From the NCBI GenBank assembly GCA_021325275.1, contig JAJPHL010000028.1, forward strand, positions 44,301 through 108,300: a DNA stretch of 64,000 nucleotides. The letters run 5' to 3'. A program made the position numbers and the translations under genes. Origin of the DNA: Terriglobia bacterium (GTDB taxonomy: Bacteria > Acidobacteriota > Terriglobia > JAJPHL01). Below the pieces are notes generated by a model. The model was not told where the DNA came from and searched no databases. It saw only the letters and a list, made by a program, of their open reading frames with translations. Positions 28,507 to 37,041 of the stretch are shown one piece after another; within the stretch, counting starts at the first letter, position 1; every line of letters begins with the position of its first letter.

Positions 28507-29079
28507 CTAGTTACGAGGCGGGACGGCCGGCAGCGTGCCGCCTTCGGCGAGGATTTTCATGTTTTCCAACGCCCGTGTGAAGACCGCGACCTTTTGTGCC
28601 CTGTCTTTCTCGCGGGCGGCATCGTCGGCCAGCATAGAGTTATCGAACATCAGAGTGTAAACGAGCTTCGACGTGGTGGCCGTCACAGGCCGTGCCTCGA
28701 GCGTTCCGTGGTAGAGGTTGTACGGCCGGTTTGCCCGAACGGTCTGGGTGTAGGTGTAGGAAAGCTCGGTCTTCCCAACGAGAACCTCGCCCGCCACCGA
28801 TCGCACGGCGCCGAATTCTCCGTCTTTACCCGAGGTGATCGTGCACGGAATTCGCAACCACTCGCCGATATCGCAGAATTTGCCGACACGCTTCCACACT
28901 TCCGCGGCGGGACGATCCACCGCGATTTCCAGTGGAATGGAAATGTAGGTAGGATTGGCGACCACAGGGCTCACCGGCACGGCGCTCGCGCTTTGCGCGG
29001 GCGCAGGCGTTTGGGCACTCGCTGCAATCGACAATCCCACCACCGCCAGCACAGCCAGCACACTCAATTGATTCCGCAT
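28507..29079 (-). CDS. Exported SRPBCC (START/polyketide-cyclase-like) protein
   Basis: 190 residues from ATG 29079, which lies behind GGAGGA. Signal peptide about 1-23 (AVLAVVGLSIAASAQ). The mature part has the helix-grip pattern of SRPBCC proteins: an opening strand plus IAVDRPAAEVWKRVGKFCDI, WLRIPCTITSGKDGEFGAVR, and a long C-terminal helix (AQKVAVFTRALENMKILAEG). Such domains bind hydrophobic ligands in a deep cavity. The closest relatives in form are MxaD-type exported proteins, which associate with PQQ dehydrogenase systems; a PQQ gene lies 1 kb away, so a link is plausible but unproven. Confidence 0.82.
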   Translation of the reverse strand: MRNQLSVLAVLAVVGLSIAASAQTPAPAQSASAVPVSPVVANPTYISIPLEIAVDRPAAEVWKRVGKFCDIGEWLRIPCTITSGKDGEFGAVRSVAGEVLVGKTELSYTYTQTVRANRPYNLYHGTLEARPVTATTSKLVYTLMFDNSMLADDAAREKDRAQKVAVFTRALENMKILAEGGTLPAVPPRN

Positions 29080-29212
29080 CGAACGATTCCTCCAAATCAT
29101 TGGTCTATAAATCTTGCGGGAGAATATCACGCCTGCCGCTGTCGAGTGGCGCTATACATGGCATTCCACCGTGACACGGGAGTAGACTGAGGAGCGATTC
29201 GCCTCTTGCGAT

Positions 29213-30019
29213 ATGCCCTTTCCCATCCCAAATCGCGCGCGTTCCGGCGAAGTCCTGGCGTCACTCTTTGTCTCTCTGTGCGCGACCACGATGCTAGCGG
29301 CGCAAGCCGAAACAGACCTTCTGACAAAGTACGCTCCGTCCGACATTCAGGGCGGCTCGCGCATCTACACGGCTCAATGCGCCGCGTGTCACGGACCGAA
29401 CGGCGACGGCGTCGCCAAAGTTGATTTGCGCAGCGGGAAATTTTCGCGAGCGTCATCGGATGACGATCTGCGCAAGCTAATAACCACCGGCGTCTCGGGC
29501 ACGGCCATGCCGCCATTTAAGTTTGACTCGCCGCAACTCAACATGATCGTCGCCTATTTGCGCAACATGCGCGAGTTCGGCTCGCACACAGTAAAGGTGG
29601 GCGAGGCGCTCCGCGGACAGACCGTCTTCGAGGCAAAAGGCAAGTGCATCACGTGTCATCGCGTCAACGGCAAAGGATCGCGCATCGGTCCCGACTTGAG
29701 CGACATCGGCGGCAGCCGCACTGCGGAGGTCCTCGAACGATCGTTGCTGGACCCCAACGCTTCCATCCAACCGGCGAATCGTTTTGTACGCGCCGTAACG
29801 CGCGACGGAAAAACCGTCCGCGGCCGGCGGCTCAACGAAGACAGCTACACGGTCCAGATCATCGACGAGCAGGAGCATCTCGTCTCGCTGGTCAAAGCCG
29901 ACCTCCGCGAGTACACCGTCATCAAGACTTCGGCGATGCCCTCGTACAAGGACACACTGAATGCCGACGAACGCGCGGATGTCATTGCGTATCTTCTTTC
30001 GCTGAAAGGTTCCCAATGA
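29213..30019 (+). CDS. Diheme c-type cytochrome
   Basis: 268 residues, exported (hydrophobic stretch ~15-32). Two cytochrome c domains, each with a heme site: CAACH (56-60) followed by GTAMPPF supplying the Met ligand, and CITCH (145-149) followed by ~100 residues with SAMPSYKDTL as likely ligand. The second domain resembles the heme module fused to large acidobacterial/planctomycete dehydrogenases (LLDPNASI, LVSLVKADLREY). Its stop overlaps the next ATG as ATGA, so it is the likely electron acceptor of the PQQ enzyme. A short hairpin (GAGG...CCTC) lies just upstream. Confidence 0.93.
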   Translation: MPFPIPNRARSGEVLASLFVSLCATTMLAAQAETDLLTKYAPSDIQGGSRIYTAQCAACHGPNGDGVAKVDLRSGKFSRASSDDDLRKLITTGVSGTAMPPFKFDSPQLNMIVAYLRNMREFGSHTVKVGEALRGQTVFEAKGKCITCHRVNGKGSRIGPDLSDIGGSRTAEVLERSLLDPNASIQPANRFVRAVTRDGKTVRGRRLNEDSYTVQIIDEQEHLVSLVKADLREYTVIKTSAMPSYKDTLNADERADVIAYLLSLKGSQ

Positions 30020-31674
30020 CCGTGACAAGACGAGCGTTGTTCGCGCTGTTGCCGCTTGCCCTGTTGCAGTTCGTCCTGATCCCCCACGCGCTGCCGGCGC
30101 AAGTTTCCTCGGAACGTTTGCTCCATTCGGCCGATGAACCGCGAAACTGGCTGACCTATTCCGGTGCATATTCCAGCCAACGTTATAGCCAACTGAAGCA
30201 GGTCGGCCCGGGAAACGTCAAGGATCTGGAGATGAAGTGGGTTTTCCAGGCGCAGTCGCTGCTCAGTTTCTCCGCCACGCCGCTCGTCGTTGACGGAGTG
30301 ATGTACGTGACGCAGGCGCCCAATGACATCGTTGCGCTGGACGCAAAAATGGGGCGGATTTTCTGGACGTATCACTATAGTCCGTCTCCCGGCCGGCTTT
30401 GCTGCCGCGGGTCGGTGAATCGCGGCGTGGCGATTCTCGGCGACACATTGTTCATGGCCACCGTCGACGCGCACTTACTGGCGATCGACGCCAAAAGCGG
30501 GCGATTGGTGTGGAATACCAAGGTGGCCGAAGCGTCGGCGGCGTATGGAATGACGCTCGCGCCGCTGGTGGTGAAGAACAAAGTGGTGGTCGGCGTGGCC
30601 GGCGGCGAGTACGGCATTCGCGGATTCATCGCCGCGTACGATGCCGTCAGCGGCAAGGAAAGTTGGCGATTCTATACGATCCCCGGCCCAGGCGAACCCG
30701 GCCATGACACTTGGTCCGGCGATTCCTGGGAACATGGCGGCGCTCCGGCGTGGATCACGGGTTCCTACGATCCGGATCTCAACTTGATCTATTGGGGCAC
30801 CGGCAATCCCGGTCCGGATTTCAACCCGCAACAGCGATCGGGCGACAATCTCTATTCCGACAGCGTGGTGGCGCTCGATGCGGACACCGGAAAACTGAAA
30901 TGGTATTTTCAGTTCACTCCCCACGATGGTTACGACTATGACGCCACGCAGATCCCTGTGCTCGTGGACGCCAACTGGAACGGCAGCGCGCGCAAGCTGA
31001 TGTATTGGGGCAATCGCAACGGATTTTTTTATGTCCTCGACCGCGCCTCCGGCCAATTCCTCCTCGGCAAGCCGTTCACGAACGTGAATTGGGCCAGTGG
31101 GCTGGACGATCATGGACGGCCGATCCTAACTCCGCAACCTTCCGGCGCCACGATTTACCCGGCCTTGTTGGGCGCGACAAATTGGTATTCGCCATCCTTC
31201 AGCCCGCGCACCGGATTGTTCTACATGTCGACGTGGCAAAACTACGGGATGGCGTTGGCGCCCGGAGATCCCATCGAGTACAAGGAAGGCCAGAACTACA
31301 TGGGCGGCAAGTTTTCGGCGCCCGAGGGCACGGTGGGAATGCCGGGCATGCAACGCGGCGCGATCAACACATGGCACGAGGGAAACGCGCACGGTGTGGT
31401 GATGGCGCTCGATCCTCAAACCGGCGAGAAGAAGTGGACCTTCGAAATGCACGACGTGACAACCAGCGGAGTTCTCACGACGGCGTCGGATCTGCTTTTC
31501 GTCGGCGGTCGGGAGGGGTTTTTCCAAGCCCTGGACGCCCGCACGGGCGCGCTGCTGTGGAAAGCCAACCTGGGAGGCGAGACCGCCGCCGGCCCAATGA
31601 CGTATGAAGTGGACGGCCGGCAGTACATCGCGATCGCCGCGGGTCATAGTTTGTTTGTCTTCGGTCTTCGATGA
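30016..31674 (+). CDS. PQQ-dependent alcohol/methanol-type dehydrogenase
   Basis: 552-residue periplasmic quinoprotein of the eight-bladed propeller type. ATG 30016 overlaps the cytochrome stop; a signal peptide covers ~1-28 (LPLALLQFVLIPHALPA). The vicinal Cys pair that stacks on PQQ is Cys129-Cys130 in RLCCRGSVNRG. Tryptophan-docking blades recur (IFWTYHY, LVWNTKV, LKWYFQF, KKWTFEM, LLWKANL). The GTGNPGPDFNPQQRSGDNLY region and FTPHDGYDYDA are typical of alcohol dehydrogenases. No fused heme domain; electrons probably go to the coupled diheme cytochrome. Substrate is not clear from sequence. Confidence 0.93.
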   Translation: MTVTRRALFALLPLALLQFVLIPHALPAQVSSERLLHSADEPRNWLTYSGAYSSQRYSQLKQVGPGNVKDLEMKWVFQAQSLLSFSATPLVVDGVMYVTQAPNDIVALDAKMGRIFWTYHYSPSPGRLCCRGSVNRGVAILGDTLFMATVDAHLLAIDAKSGRLVWNTKVAEASAAYGMTLAPLVVKNKVVVGVAGGEYGIRGFIAAYDAVSGKESWRFYTIPGPGEPGHDTWSGDSWEHGGAPAWITGSYDPDLNLIYWGTGNPGPDFNPQQRSGDNLYSDSVVALDADTGKLKWYFQFTPHDGYDYDATQIPVLVDANWNGSARKLMYWGNRNGFFYVLDRASGQFLLGKPFTNVNWASGLDDHGRPILTPQPSGATIYPALLGATNWYSPSFSPRTGLFYMSTWQNYGMALAPGDPIEYKEGQNYMGGKFSAPEGTVGMPGMQRGAINTWHEGNAHGVVMALDPQTGEKKWTFEMHDVTTSGVLTTASDLLFVGGREGFFQALDARTGALLWKANLGGETAAGPMTYEVDGRQYIAIAAGHSLFVFGLR

Positions 31675-31710
31675 CCTGATTAGGGCGTAGTGCTTCATTT
31701 GAAAACTTCC

Positions 31711-32453
31711 GCGGCTTCGCCGCTTCTTTGTGCGGAAAGGCCTCCGCCTTTCCGCAAAACGACTCTCCTTTATTGGGCAAGGCTGCGCCTTGCCCCCTGC
31801 GAATGATCGAATTACAATGCCATTCATGTTGCGCGTTTCGAGAGATTCACCGTGCTTGTACCTGACCGCTGTCGCGAAAGATCGCCTACCTGTATTTCGG
31901 AGCGAAGCCATTAAAGCCCTGGCCTGCTCCGCATTGGATGAAGCGAGAAAATCTGCGGGATTACTCATTTTGGCCTATGTGATCATGCCTGATCATCTGC
32001 ATGTTGTAACCGATGGCGCCGTGAAGCCCTCCGAGGCCTTGCGGTTTATAAAAGGTATCGCCAGCCGGAGAGTTATCGATTACCTCAAGAGGCCCGAGTT
32101 CGCAGCGTCGCTGGCAAAGCTCGCAGTAGGAACGAGGAAAAGGAACTACCGTTATTCTCTTTGGGAACACCACTCTAACGTCGTGTTGCTTCCGCGAGAG
32201 CAGATTCTTATGCAGAAGGTCAACTATACGCATCTCAATCCGGTGCGCCTGAAGTTGGTGCCCACTCCGGAGCAATACCGCTGGTCGAGCGCACGCTACT
32301 GGATCGGCAGGCCAGGGCCGGATGAACCGCTGATTCCGAACCTGGATCAGATCGCATGGCGGTCGGCGGCCGGCAAGGCATAGCCTTGCCGGAGAAGAGG
32401 AGCGCTCTTTCGGAAAGGCCAAGCCTTTCCGCACAAAGAAGCGGCAGAGCCGC
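31711..32453. mobile_element. RAYT element with mirrored triple hairpins
   Basis: Unit of ~743 bases. The left arm holds three palindromes: GCGGCTTCGCCGC (31711), a GCGGAAAGG...CCTTTCCGC stem (31732-31755) and GGCAAGGC-TGC-GCCTTGCC (31776-31794). The right arm holds the same three in reverse order at 32372-32390, 32411-32431 and 32441-32453. The outer 43 bases of the arms are near-identical inverted copies, including the spacer CTTCTTTGTG. The transposase gene fills the middle. Confidence 0.85.
31817..32383 (+). CDS. REP-associated tyrosine transposase (RAYT, Y1_Tnp)
   Basis: 188 residues from ATG 31817; a longer reading from GTG 31730 would run through the hairpins and is rejected. Y1 transposase of the IS200-like superfamily: HUH motif His60-Leu-His62 in YVIMPDHLHVV and catalytic Tyr137 in KVNYTHLNPVRL. 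Other family marks: FIKGIASRRVIDYL and YSLWEHHSNVVLLP. RAYTs are single-copy, domesticated-looking enzymes thought to mobilise REP/REPIN sequences. The stop TAG (32381-32383) lies in the loop of the right-arm palindrome GGCAAGGCA-TAG-CCTTGCC. All catalytic residues are intact. Confidence 0.93.
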   Translation: MPFMLRVSRDSPCLYLTAVAKDRLPVFRSEAIKALACSALDEARKSAGLLILAYVIMPDHLHVVTDGAVKPSEALRFIKGIASRRVIDYLKRPEFAASLAKLAVGTRKRNYRYSLWEHHSNVVLLPREQILMQKVNYTHLNPVRLKLVPTPEQYRWSSARYWIGRPGPDEPLIPNLDQIAWRSAAGKA

Positions 32454-32546
32454 TTGTGGGCGGGCAGAGAAATTCCAGAGTGAGGCACTGCGTGATTGTG
32501 GTTCTCGATCCTTGAGGCGGGATTTCGTTTATCATGACGAAAGCCT

Positions 32547-32996
32547 ATGAAGCCCACGCGTTCCTCCGTTTGCCTCGCTTTGAATGGCGCGCTCCTGATG
32601 GTGGCCGGATTGCTCGTCGGCGCCGCCGTCCAGGCGGTCCCGTATCCACGGCTCATGCTCGCCGCGCACATTGGCTTCACCGGTAGCGGGACCATTTCCA
32701 TTCTCGCGGCACTCCTCTTGAGTTCATCGCTCTCGTCGGTTTCAAATCGCGCGGCCGGCGTGATCGTTTGGTGTCATGTGTTGCTGTGGCCGCTAGGTTT
32801 TTCCGAAATCGCGGCGGCGTTTTGGGGAACGAACCAAGCCCTGCGGATTGCCGGCGCTCAGGCCGGCGCCACAGGCGGCGCTCCGTGGCAAGAAGGAATC
32901 GTAACGGCGTGTCACGCCGTCCCTGCTCTTGCGCTTTTGATCGCCTGGTTGTTGCTGACGGCGGGAATCTGGCGGGTCCTCAGAGAGCGCGCGTGA
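32547..32996 (+). CDS. Small membrane protein, hydroxylaminobenzene mutase-like
   Basis: 149 residues with four hydrophobic segments (about 10-30, 40-58, 70-90, 118-142). The first third (LMVAGLLVGAAVQAVPYPRL, then AAHIGFTGSGTISILAALLL) resembles HabB-type hydroxylaminobenzene mutases, with the AHI/AHL loop between the first two helices. The similarity is by eye and moderate; it may be an uncharacterised relative. It is alone between two repeat elements. Confidence 0.6.
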   Translation: MKPTRSSVCLALNGALLMVAGLLVGAAVQAVPYPRLMLAAHIGFTGSGTISILAALLLSSSLSSVSNRAAGVIVWCHVLLWPLGFSEIAAAFWGTNQALRIAGAQAGATGGAPWQEGIVTACHAVPALALLIAWLLLTAGIWRVLRERA

Positions 32997-33046
32997 TGGT
33001 GCGTCAACTTGAAGTTTCGCACGCACGGACAGATGAGATGTGTTTT

Positions 33047-33278
33047 AGGCTGCGGAGCAGCTGAAGCTGGCGAAGCCAGCGGTATATTTGTAGCCCACAG
33101 CGCAAGCTGTGGGTAAACGGGTCAGGGCAACGAAGCTCGCGAAAGCGAGCGACATAAATGTCTGGCCTTTATGTCGCCCGCATTCGCGGGCTTTTCCTGC
33201 ATCGCACCTGGACCCACAGCTCACGCTGCGGGCTACAAATATTCCGCTGGCTTCGCCAGCTAAGCTGCGGCGCAGCCT
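33047..33278. repeat. Nested palindromic element (MITE/REPIN-like)
   Basis: Arms of 67-68 bases at 33047-33114 and 33212-33278 are inverted copies (about 90% by eye). Each contains two small hairpins: CTGGCGAAGCCAG and CCACAGCGCAAGCTGTGG on the left, their counterparts on the right. The centre repeats the idea: GCTCGCGAAAGCGAGC plus GACATAAA faces TTTATGTC plus GCCCGCATTCGCGGGC. It fills most of the 357-base gap 32997-33353 and carries no gene. Confidence 0.85.
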
Positions 33279-33353
33279 GAGAGACGCGCTCTCCTCTCCG
33301 TATCCAAATTTCAAAACTGAGGCACCAGCGCGCGTGATCGAGCGGGAACTACG

Positions 33354-36300
33354 TCAAAACGTAAATTTCACCGCCACCTGCATCAGGCGTGGAGCAGCGG
33401 CACGCACTACGTGGCCGAACAATGCGGCGCTGGCGTCGCCATCAACCGACGCGGGACCAAAGAACTGCGCGTGATTGAAGACGTTGAATGCTTCTAGCCG
33501 GAATTCCAGGGCCTTCGATTCGCCGAGATGTGTCGATTTCAGCAGGGCCAGGTCGACGTTCAAAGCGCCTGGACCGTAGAATGATCGCCGCGAAGCGTTG
33601 CCCAAGGTTCCCAGCGCATTGGGACTAAATGCGTCGGGATTGAAATACGGCTGGCTGTTGCGCGGATTGCCGTTCAAGTCGAGCGGCCGGCCATTGTAAT
33701 CCGGTCGATCGAGGCTGAAGTTGTTTACGCCGTTCGGAATGCTTCCTTGCAGCGAATTGTCTCCGTCGACATGCAGCGTCACCGGAAAACCGGAAGTCGC
33801 ACGCGTAATTCCGGAGATCGACCATCCCTCAAGCAGAGGGTTCATCCGCGCGGTGAAACGGCGCTTCATTCGGGCGAAGGGGAGTTGATACAGATAATTC
33901 GCCACGAAATTATGCTTTAGGTCGAACGCGGAGAGCGCCCGCGTGGCTGCAAGATTGTACGGGTCGAGCGGATCGGAAATGCTCGAAGCTTGGTCGATCG
34001 ACTTGCTGTACGTGTATCCGGCGGAGAAACTGTAGGATTTGCCGGAGTGGCGAAAACTAACCTCCAAGGCATTGAAATTCGAGTTGCCGACGCTTGCGTC
34101 ATAGTCGTCGTTTGAGAAACCCGGTCCCAGGCCAACGCGCGTCCCTTGAATCGTTTGGCCGCTCGCCGTGATGTATCGCGTGTCTTCTCCGAACGGTCCG
34201 CACGTCGGCGAATTCTTCGCCACCGTGTTGGGATTGCTCAATTTCAAACAGAGCGCGGGATCGCCCGGATTCGCCGAGAACACCGACAACAGGTGATGAG
34301 CCTGCGACCCCACATAACTGACGCTGAGCAACGTGTTCGCGGTGACTTGGCGCTCGATTGAGAAAAAGTAATTCTCGCTATAAGGATAGGTATTCCCGGG
34401 AATGGGCGCCGTCATCCCCGCCTGCGGAATGAACCGGTCGAAACTCAAATTGTTCGGATGACCGGCGGAAGCATTCAGCGGAGGAAACGTGAGCGGAAAT
34501 GGATTACCGAGAAACTGGCCATTCGAGGCGGACATGAACGGCGTCGCAAACAGCGGCGGCGAGGGGCTCGTATAGCTCAACCCGTAAGGTGGTTGCGGCT
34601 CGTCGATCGCCATGGTGTTTCCTTCGACGACGGAATAGAAAATGCCGTAGCCGGCGCGGACGCTCGACTTCCCGCGACCGCCCAGCATTTTTCCCAACAA
34701 GCTCTTTCCCAACAAGCTCGGCGCTCCGTCGGGCGACCATGCGACACCAATCCGCGGCGAAAAACGTTGCTTCGAAGGGACGAGAGTATTCACCACTCCC
34801 GGATCGGTTGGATAAACCAAGCCCGGCAGTGCATTCGGGTAGACCTTGGACTGTTCGCCGGGAAGGAATGTTGGAATCTGATCGTATTTCTCCGACCAAT
34901 ACTCCATGTGATCCCATCGAATCCCATAGTTCACGGTCAGGTTCGGTCTCCATCGCCAACTGTCCTGCGCGAATCCGCCCTGATACCTGTGGCGAAGATA
35001 GTACGACTGCGAGTCGGCTTGATTGAAGTTGCTGGCGACGCCGATCAGAAAGTCCGCGAAGTCGTAGCCGGTTTCCGTTCCGTTGAATAGAAAGGAACCG
35101 TTAAATGTCGGGTCCGGATTGACGTTGACCTGCTCGTAACTGGCCTCTAAGCCGAACTTCAGCGAATGGCGGCCAATCACCTTGGAGAAATTGTCGCTGA
35201 CACTGTAGGTGTTGTTGGCCTGTTTAAGATTTGTGATCGGTTCGCCCATGACAAAGGAGTCGAAGATGACGTTCTCAACTCCTTCGATCGAAGGCGCCAG
35301 CGGCACGATGCCCGGAGTGCCCGCGCCGGTTTGAAATCCCTGCGATGCGAGACTCGGACCCACTCCGCCGGACGGTTGCCCCACGTTGTTGGCGCTCCGC
35401 ATGTAGCTCAGACGCAGTTCGTTTACGGCCGTCGCGCCGAATACTTTGGTGGCCGAAAAATTGGCGAGTTGTCCGCGTCCCAAATTCAACGCATTGAAGC
35501 CGGGAACGCTCGCTCCTCCTTGTCCTGTGGGGTACGGATTGTCGATGCGATAGTCGTCGAAGAAATAGTAGCCCGTCAACGTGCCGAAACGGCTGGTGGC
35601 CGCGTCGACGCGGAAACTGCCCTTATCGTCTCGCGTTGTTTCTCCGTAGGACGACGTGGAGAAATTGGAAGCACCGGTGTTTGGCAACGGGATGTATTGC
35701 AACAAGTGTTGGGCCGGCGCTGAAAAAGCCCGTTGCGGGATGAAAGCCATCGGGAACACGCATTGCGTGTGATCGGTGCATCCGGGTATGTAGTACGGCT
35801 CGTTCGCCGACACGCTGTAGCCCAATTTCTGCTCCAGCAAACCGGCGATGTACGGACCGCCCACGCTTCCCTTGAGCGAACTGGCGACGCCGCTGAAATC
35901 GCCGGAGCGCTCCGCGAGCGTAGGAACGGGAATCAGTCCCGTGTCGATGCCTTGGTTCGATCGAGTGCCCTGATAGTCGCCGAAAAAGAAAACTTTGTTC
36001 TTCCGTATTGGTCCACCAAGCGTCCCGCCGAACTGGTTCTGCCTGTAGAAACTGCGCTCGGGCGAGAAAAAGTTTCGCGCATCGAGATCGGTGTTACGCA
36101 GGAACTCGAACGCGCTGCCGTGCAGCGCATTAGTTCCCGGCTTGGTGACGACATTGATGATCCCGCCGCTGTAATTTCCATACTGCGCGTCGAAATTGTT
36201 CGTGAGGACGCGGAATTCCGCGATCGAATCGAGATTGGGCACGATCAACGCACCGCCATTCATCAGTTCTTTCACGTCGCCGCCGTTGACAATGAAACCA

Positions 36301-36914
36301 TTGGCATCTTCGCGCTGGCCGCTCACCGACTGGTTCCCGGGGTTCAGGCCGCCGGAGGGCGTAATGGCCACCGACGCACCCGCCATCACGATGGAATTCG
36401 GCTGCTGCGTGGACATCGGAACGATGCCAGGCTGCAATGCCAGAAGGTCGGTGTAGGCGCGCCCATTGAGACCAACCGCGGTCATCTCGCGTTCGCCGAC
36501 CACTTCACCCATTTCGGTGCTGACCGTGTCCACTCGAACTTGGGTCTCCGCTTGCGATCCCGTGACGGTGACTTCCTCTTTCCGCTGCGTCAGCTTCAAC
36601 GTGATATCCACTTGAAGAACGCTGTCGATATCGAGGATCAATCCCGTGCGGCGCTCCGGCTGGAATCCGGCGACAGCCGCCGTCAACTGATACCGGCCAA
36701 TCGGCAAACTCGGGAAGCTGTAAGTTCCGTTGACGTCGGTGATGGTTTTGGTCACGATCCCTTGAGTCGTGTTAGTCACGGTGACGGTGACCCCCATAAC
36801 GACCGCACCGCTCTGATCCTTGACGGTGCCGGTGATGCGTCCTGTGGTGGCCGCGAAGGCCAAGGTCGGGGTGAGTGCGAGAAAGGCGAGGAAACGTGCG
36901 CGTGCGACGAGCAT
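33354..36914 (-). CDS. Oar-type TonB-dependent receptor with carboxypeptidase-regulatory domain
   Basis: 1186 residues from ATG 36914 behind GAGGTC; 18 further upstream codons would enter the leader hairpin. Signal peptide ~1-21 (FLAFLALTPTLAFA). Residues ~25-105 are a CarboxypepD_reg/Cna-B-like sandwich (GRITGTVKDQSGAVVMGVTV). The plug follows (~125-260: NGRAYTDLLALQPGIV, NGGDVKELMNGG, FDAQYGNYSGGIINVVTKPG) and then a ~900-residue barrel ending in LMQVAVKFTF with the terminal Phe of outer-membrane proteins. This is the acidobacterial Oar-like class, usually tied to sugar or peptide uptake. It is the last gene of the minus-strand redox operon, 127 bases after DUF6152. Confidence 0.92.
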   Translation of the reverse strand: MLVARARFLAFLALTPTLAFAATTGRITGTVKDQSGAVVMGVTVTVTNTTQGIVTKTITDVNGTYSFPSLPIGRYQLTAAVAGFQPERRTGLILDIDSVLQVDITLKLTQRKEEVTVTGSQAETQVRVDTVSTEMGEVVGEREMTAVGLNGRAYTDLLALQPGIVPMSTQQPNSIVMAGASVAITPSGGLNPGNQSVSGQREDANGFIVNGGDVKELMNGGALIVPNLDSIAEFRVLTNNFDAQYGNYSGGIINVVTKPGTNALHGSAFEFLRNTDLDARNFFSPERSFYRQNQFGGTLGGPIRKNKVFFFGDYQGTRSNQGIDTGLIPVPTLAERSGDFSGVASSLKGSVGGPYIAGLLEQKLGYSVSANEPYYIPGCTDHTQCVFPMAFIPQRAFSAPAQHLLQYIPLPNTGASNFSTSSYGETTRDDKGSFRVDAATSRFGTLTGYYFFDDYRIDNPYPTGQGGASVPGFNALNLGRGQLANFSATKVFGATAVNELRLSYMRSANNVGQPSGGVGPSLASQGFQTGAGTPGIVPLAPSIEGVENVIFDSFVMGEPITNLKQANNTYSVSDNFSKVIGRHSLKFGLEASYEQVNVNPDPTFNGSFLFNGTETGYDFADFLIGVASNFNQADSQSYYLRHRYQGGFAQDSWRWRPNLTVNYGIRWDHMEYWSEKYDQIPTFLPGEQSKVYPNALPGLVYPTDPGVVNTLVPSKQRFSPRIGVAWSPDGAPSLLGKSLLGKMLGGRGKSSVRAGYGIFYSVVEGNTMAIDEPQPPYGLSYTSPSPPLFATPFMSASNGQFLGNPFPLTFPPLNASAGHPNNLSFDRFIPQAGMTAPIPGNTYPYSENYFFSIERQVTANTLLSVSYVGSQAHHLLSVFSANPGDPALCLKLSNPNTVAKNSPTCGPFGEDTRYITASGQTIQGTRVGLGPGFSNDDYDASVGNSNFNALEVSFRHSGKSYSFSAGYTYSKSIDQASSISDPLDPYNLAATRALSAFDLKHNFVANYLYQLPFARMKRRFTARMNPLLEGWSISGITRATSGFPVTLHVDGDNSLQGSIPNGVNNFSLDRPDYNGRPLDLNGNPRNSQPYFNPDAFSPNALGTLGNASRRSFYGPGALNVDLALLKSTHLGESKALEFRLEAFNVFNHAQFFGPASVDGDASAALFGHVVRAAAPRLMQVAVKFTF

Positions 36915-36932
36915 CGACAAGATTGACCTCAC

Positions 36933-36996
36933 GCGGGAGCAAACGCCTGGATCAAACGCTGGAGACACTCGTGGTGTCCCGGACGTTTGCTCCCGC
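36933..36996 (-). promoter_or_regulatory. Stem-loop leader of the TonB-dependent receptor gene
   Basis: A perfect 13-base inverted repeat, GCGGGAGCAAACG (36933-36945) with CGTTTGCTCCCGC (36984-36996), encloses a smaller GACAC-TCGTG-GTGTC hairpin. It ends 19 bases before the ATG, just ahead of the ribosome site. It may stabilise or attenuate the receptor part of the operon transcript. Confidence 0.6.
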
Positions 36997-37041
36997 TGGT
37001 GTCGCTAAACCAAGCTGCTAAACCTGGCTACTAAAACCAGG

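Noticed and set aside
29644..30015. 5' extension of the PQQ dehydrogenase frame through the cytochrome gene
   Set aside because: The extension is Arg-rich and opposes real cytochrome codons; the ATG at 30016 begins a proper signal peptide and overlaps the cytochrome stop.
31730..31816. Earlier GTG start for the transposase
   Set aside because: It would translate through two palindromes; homologues begin near the ATG at 31817.
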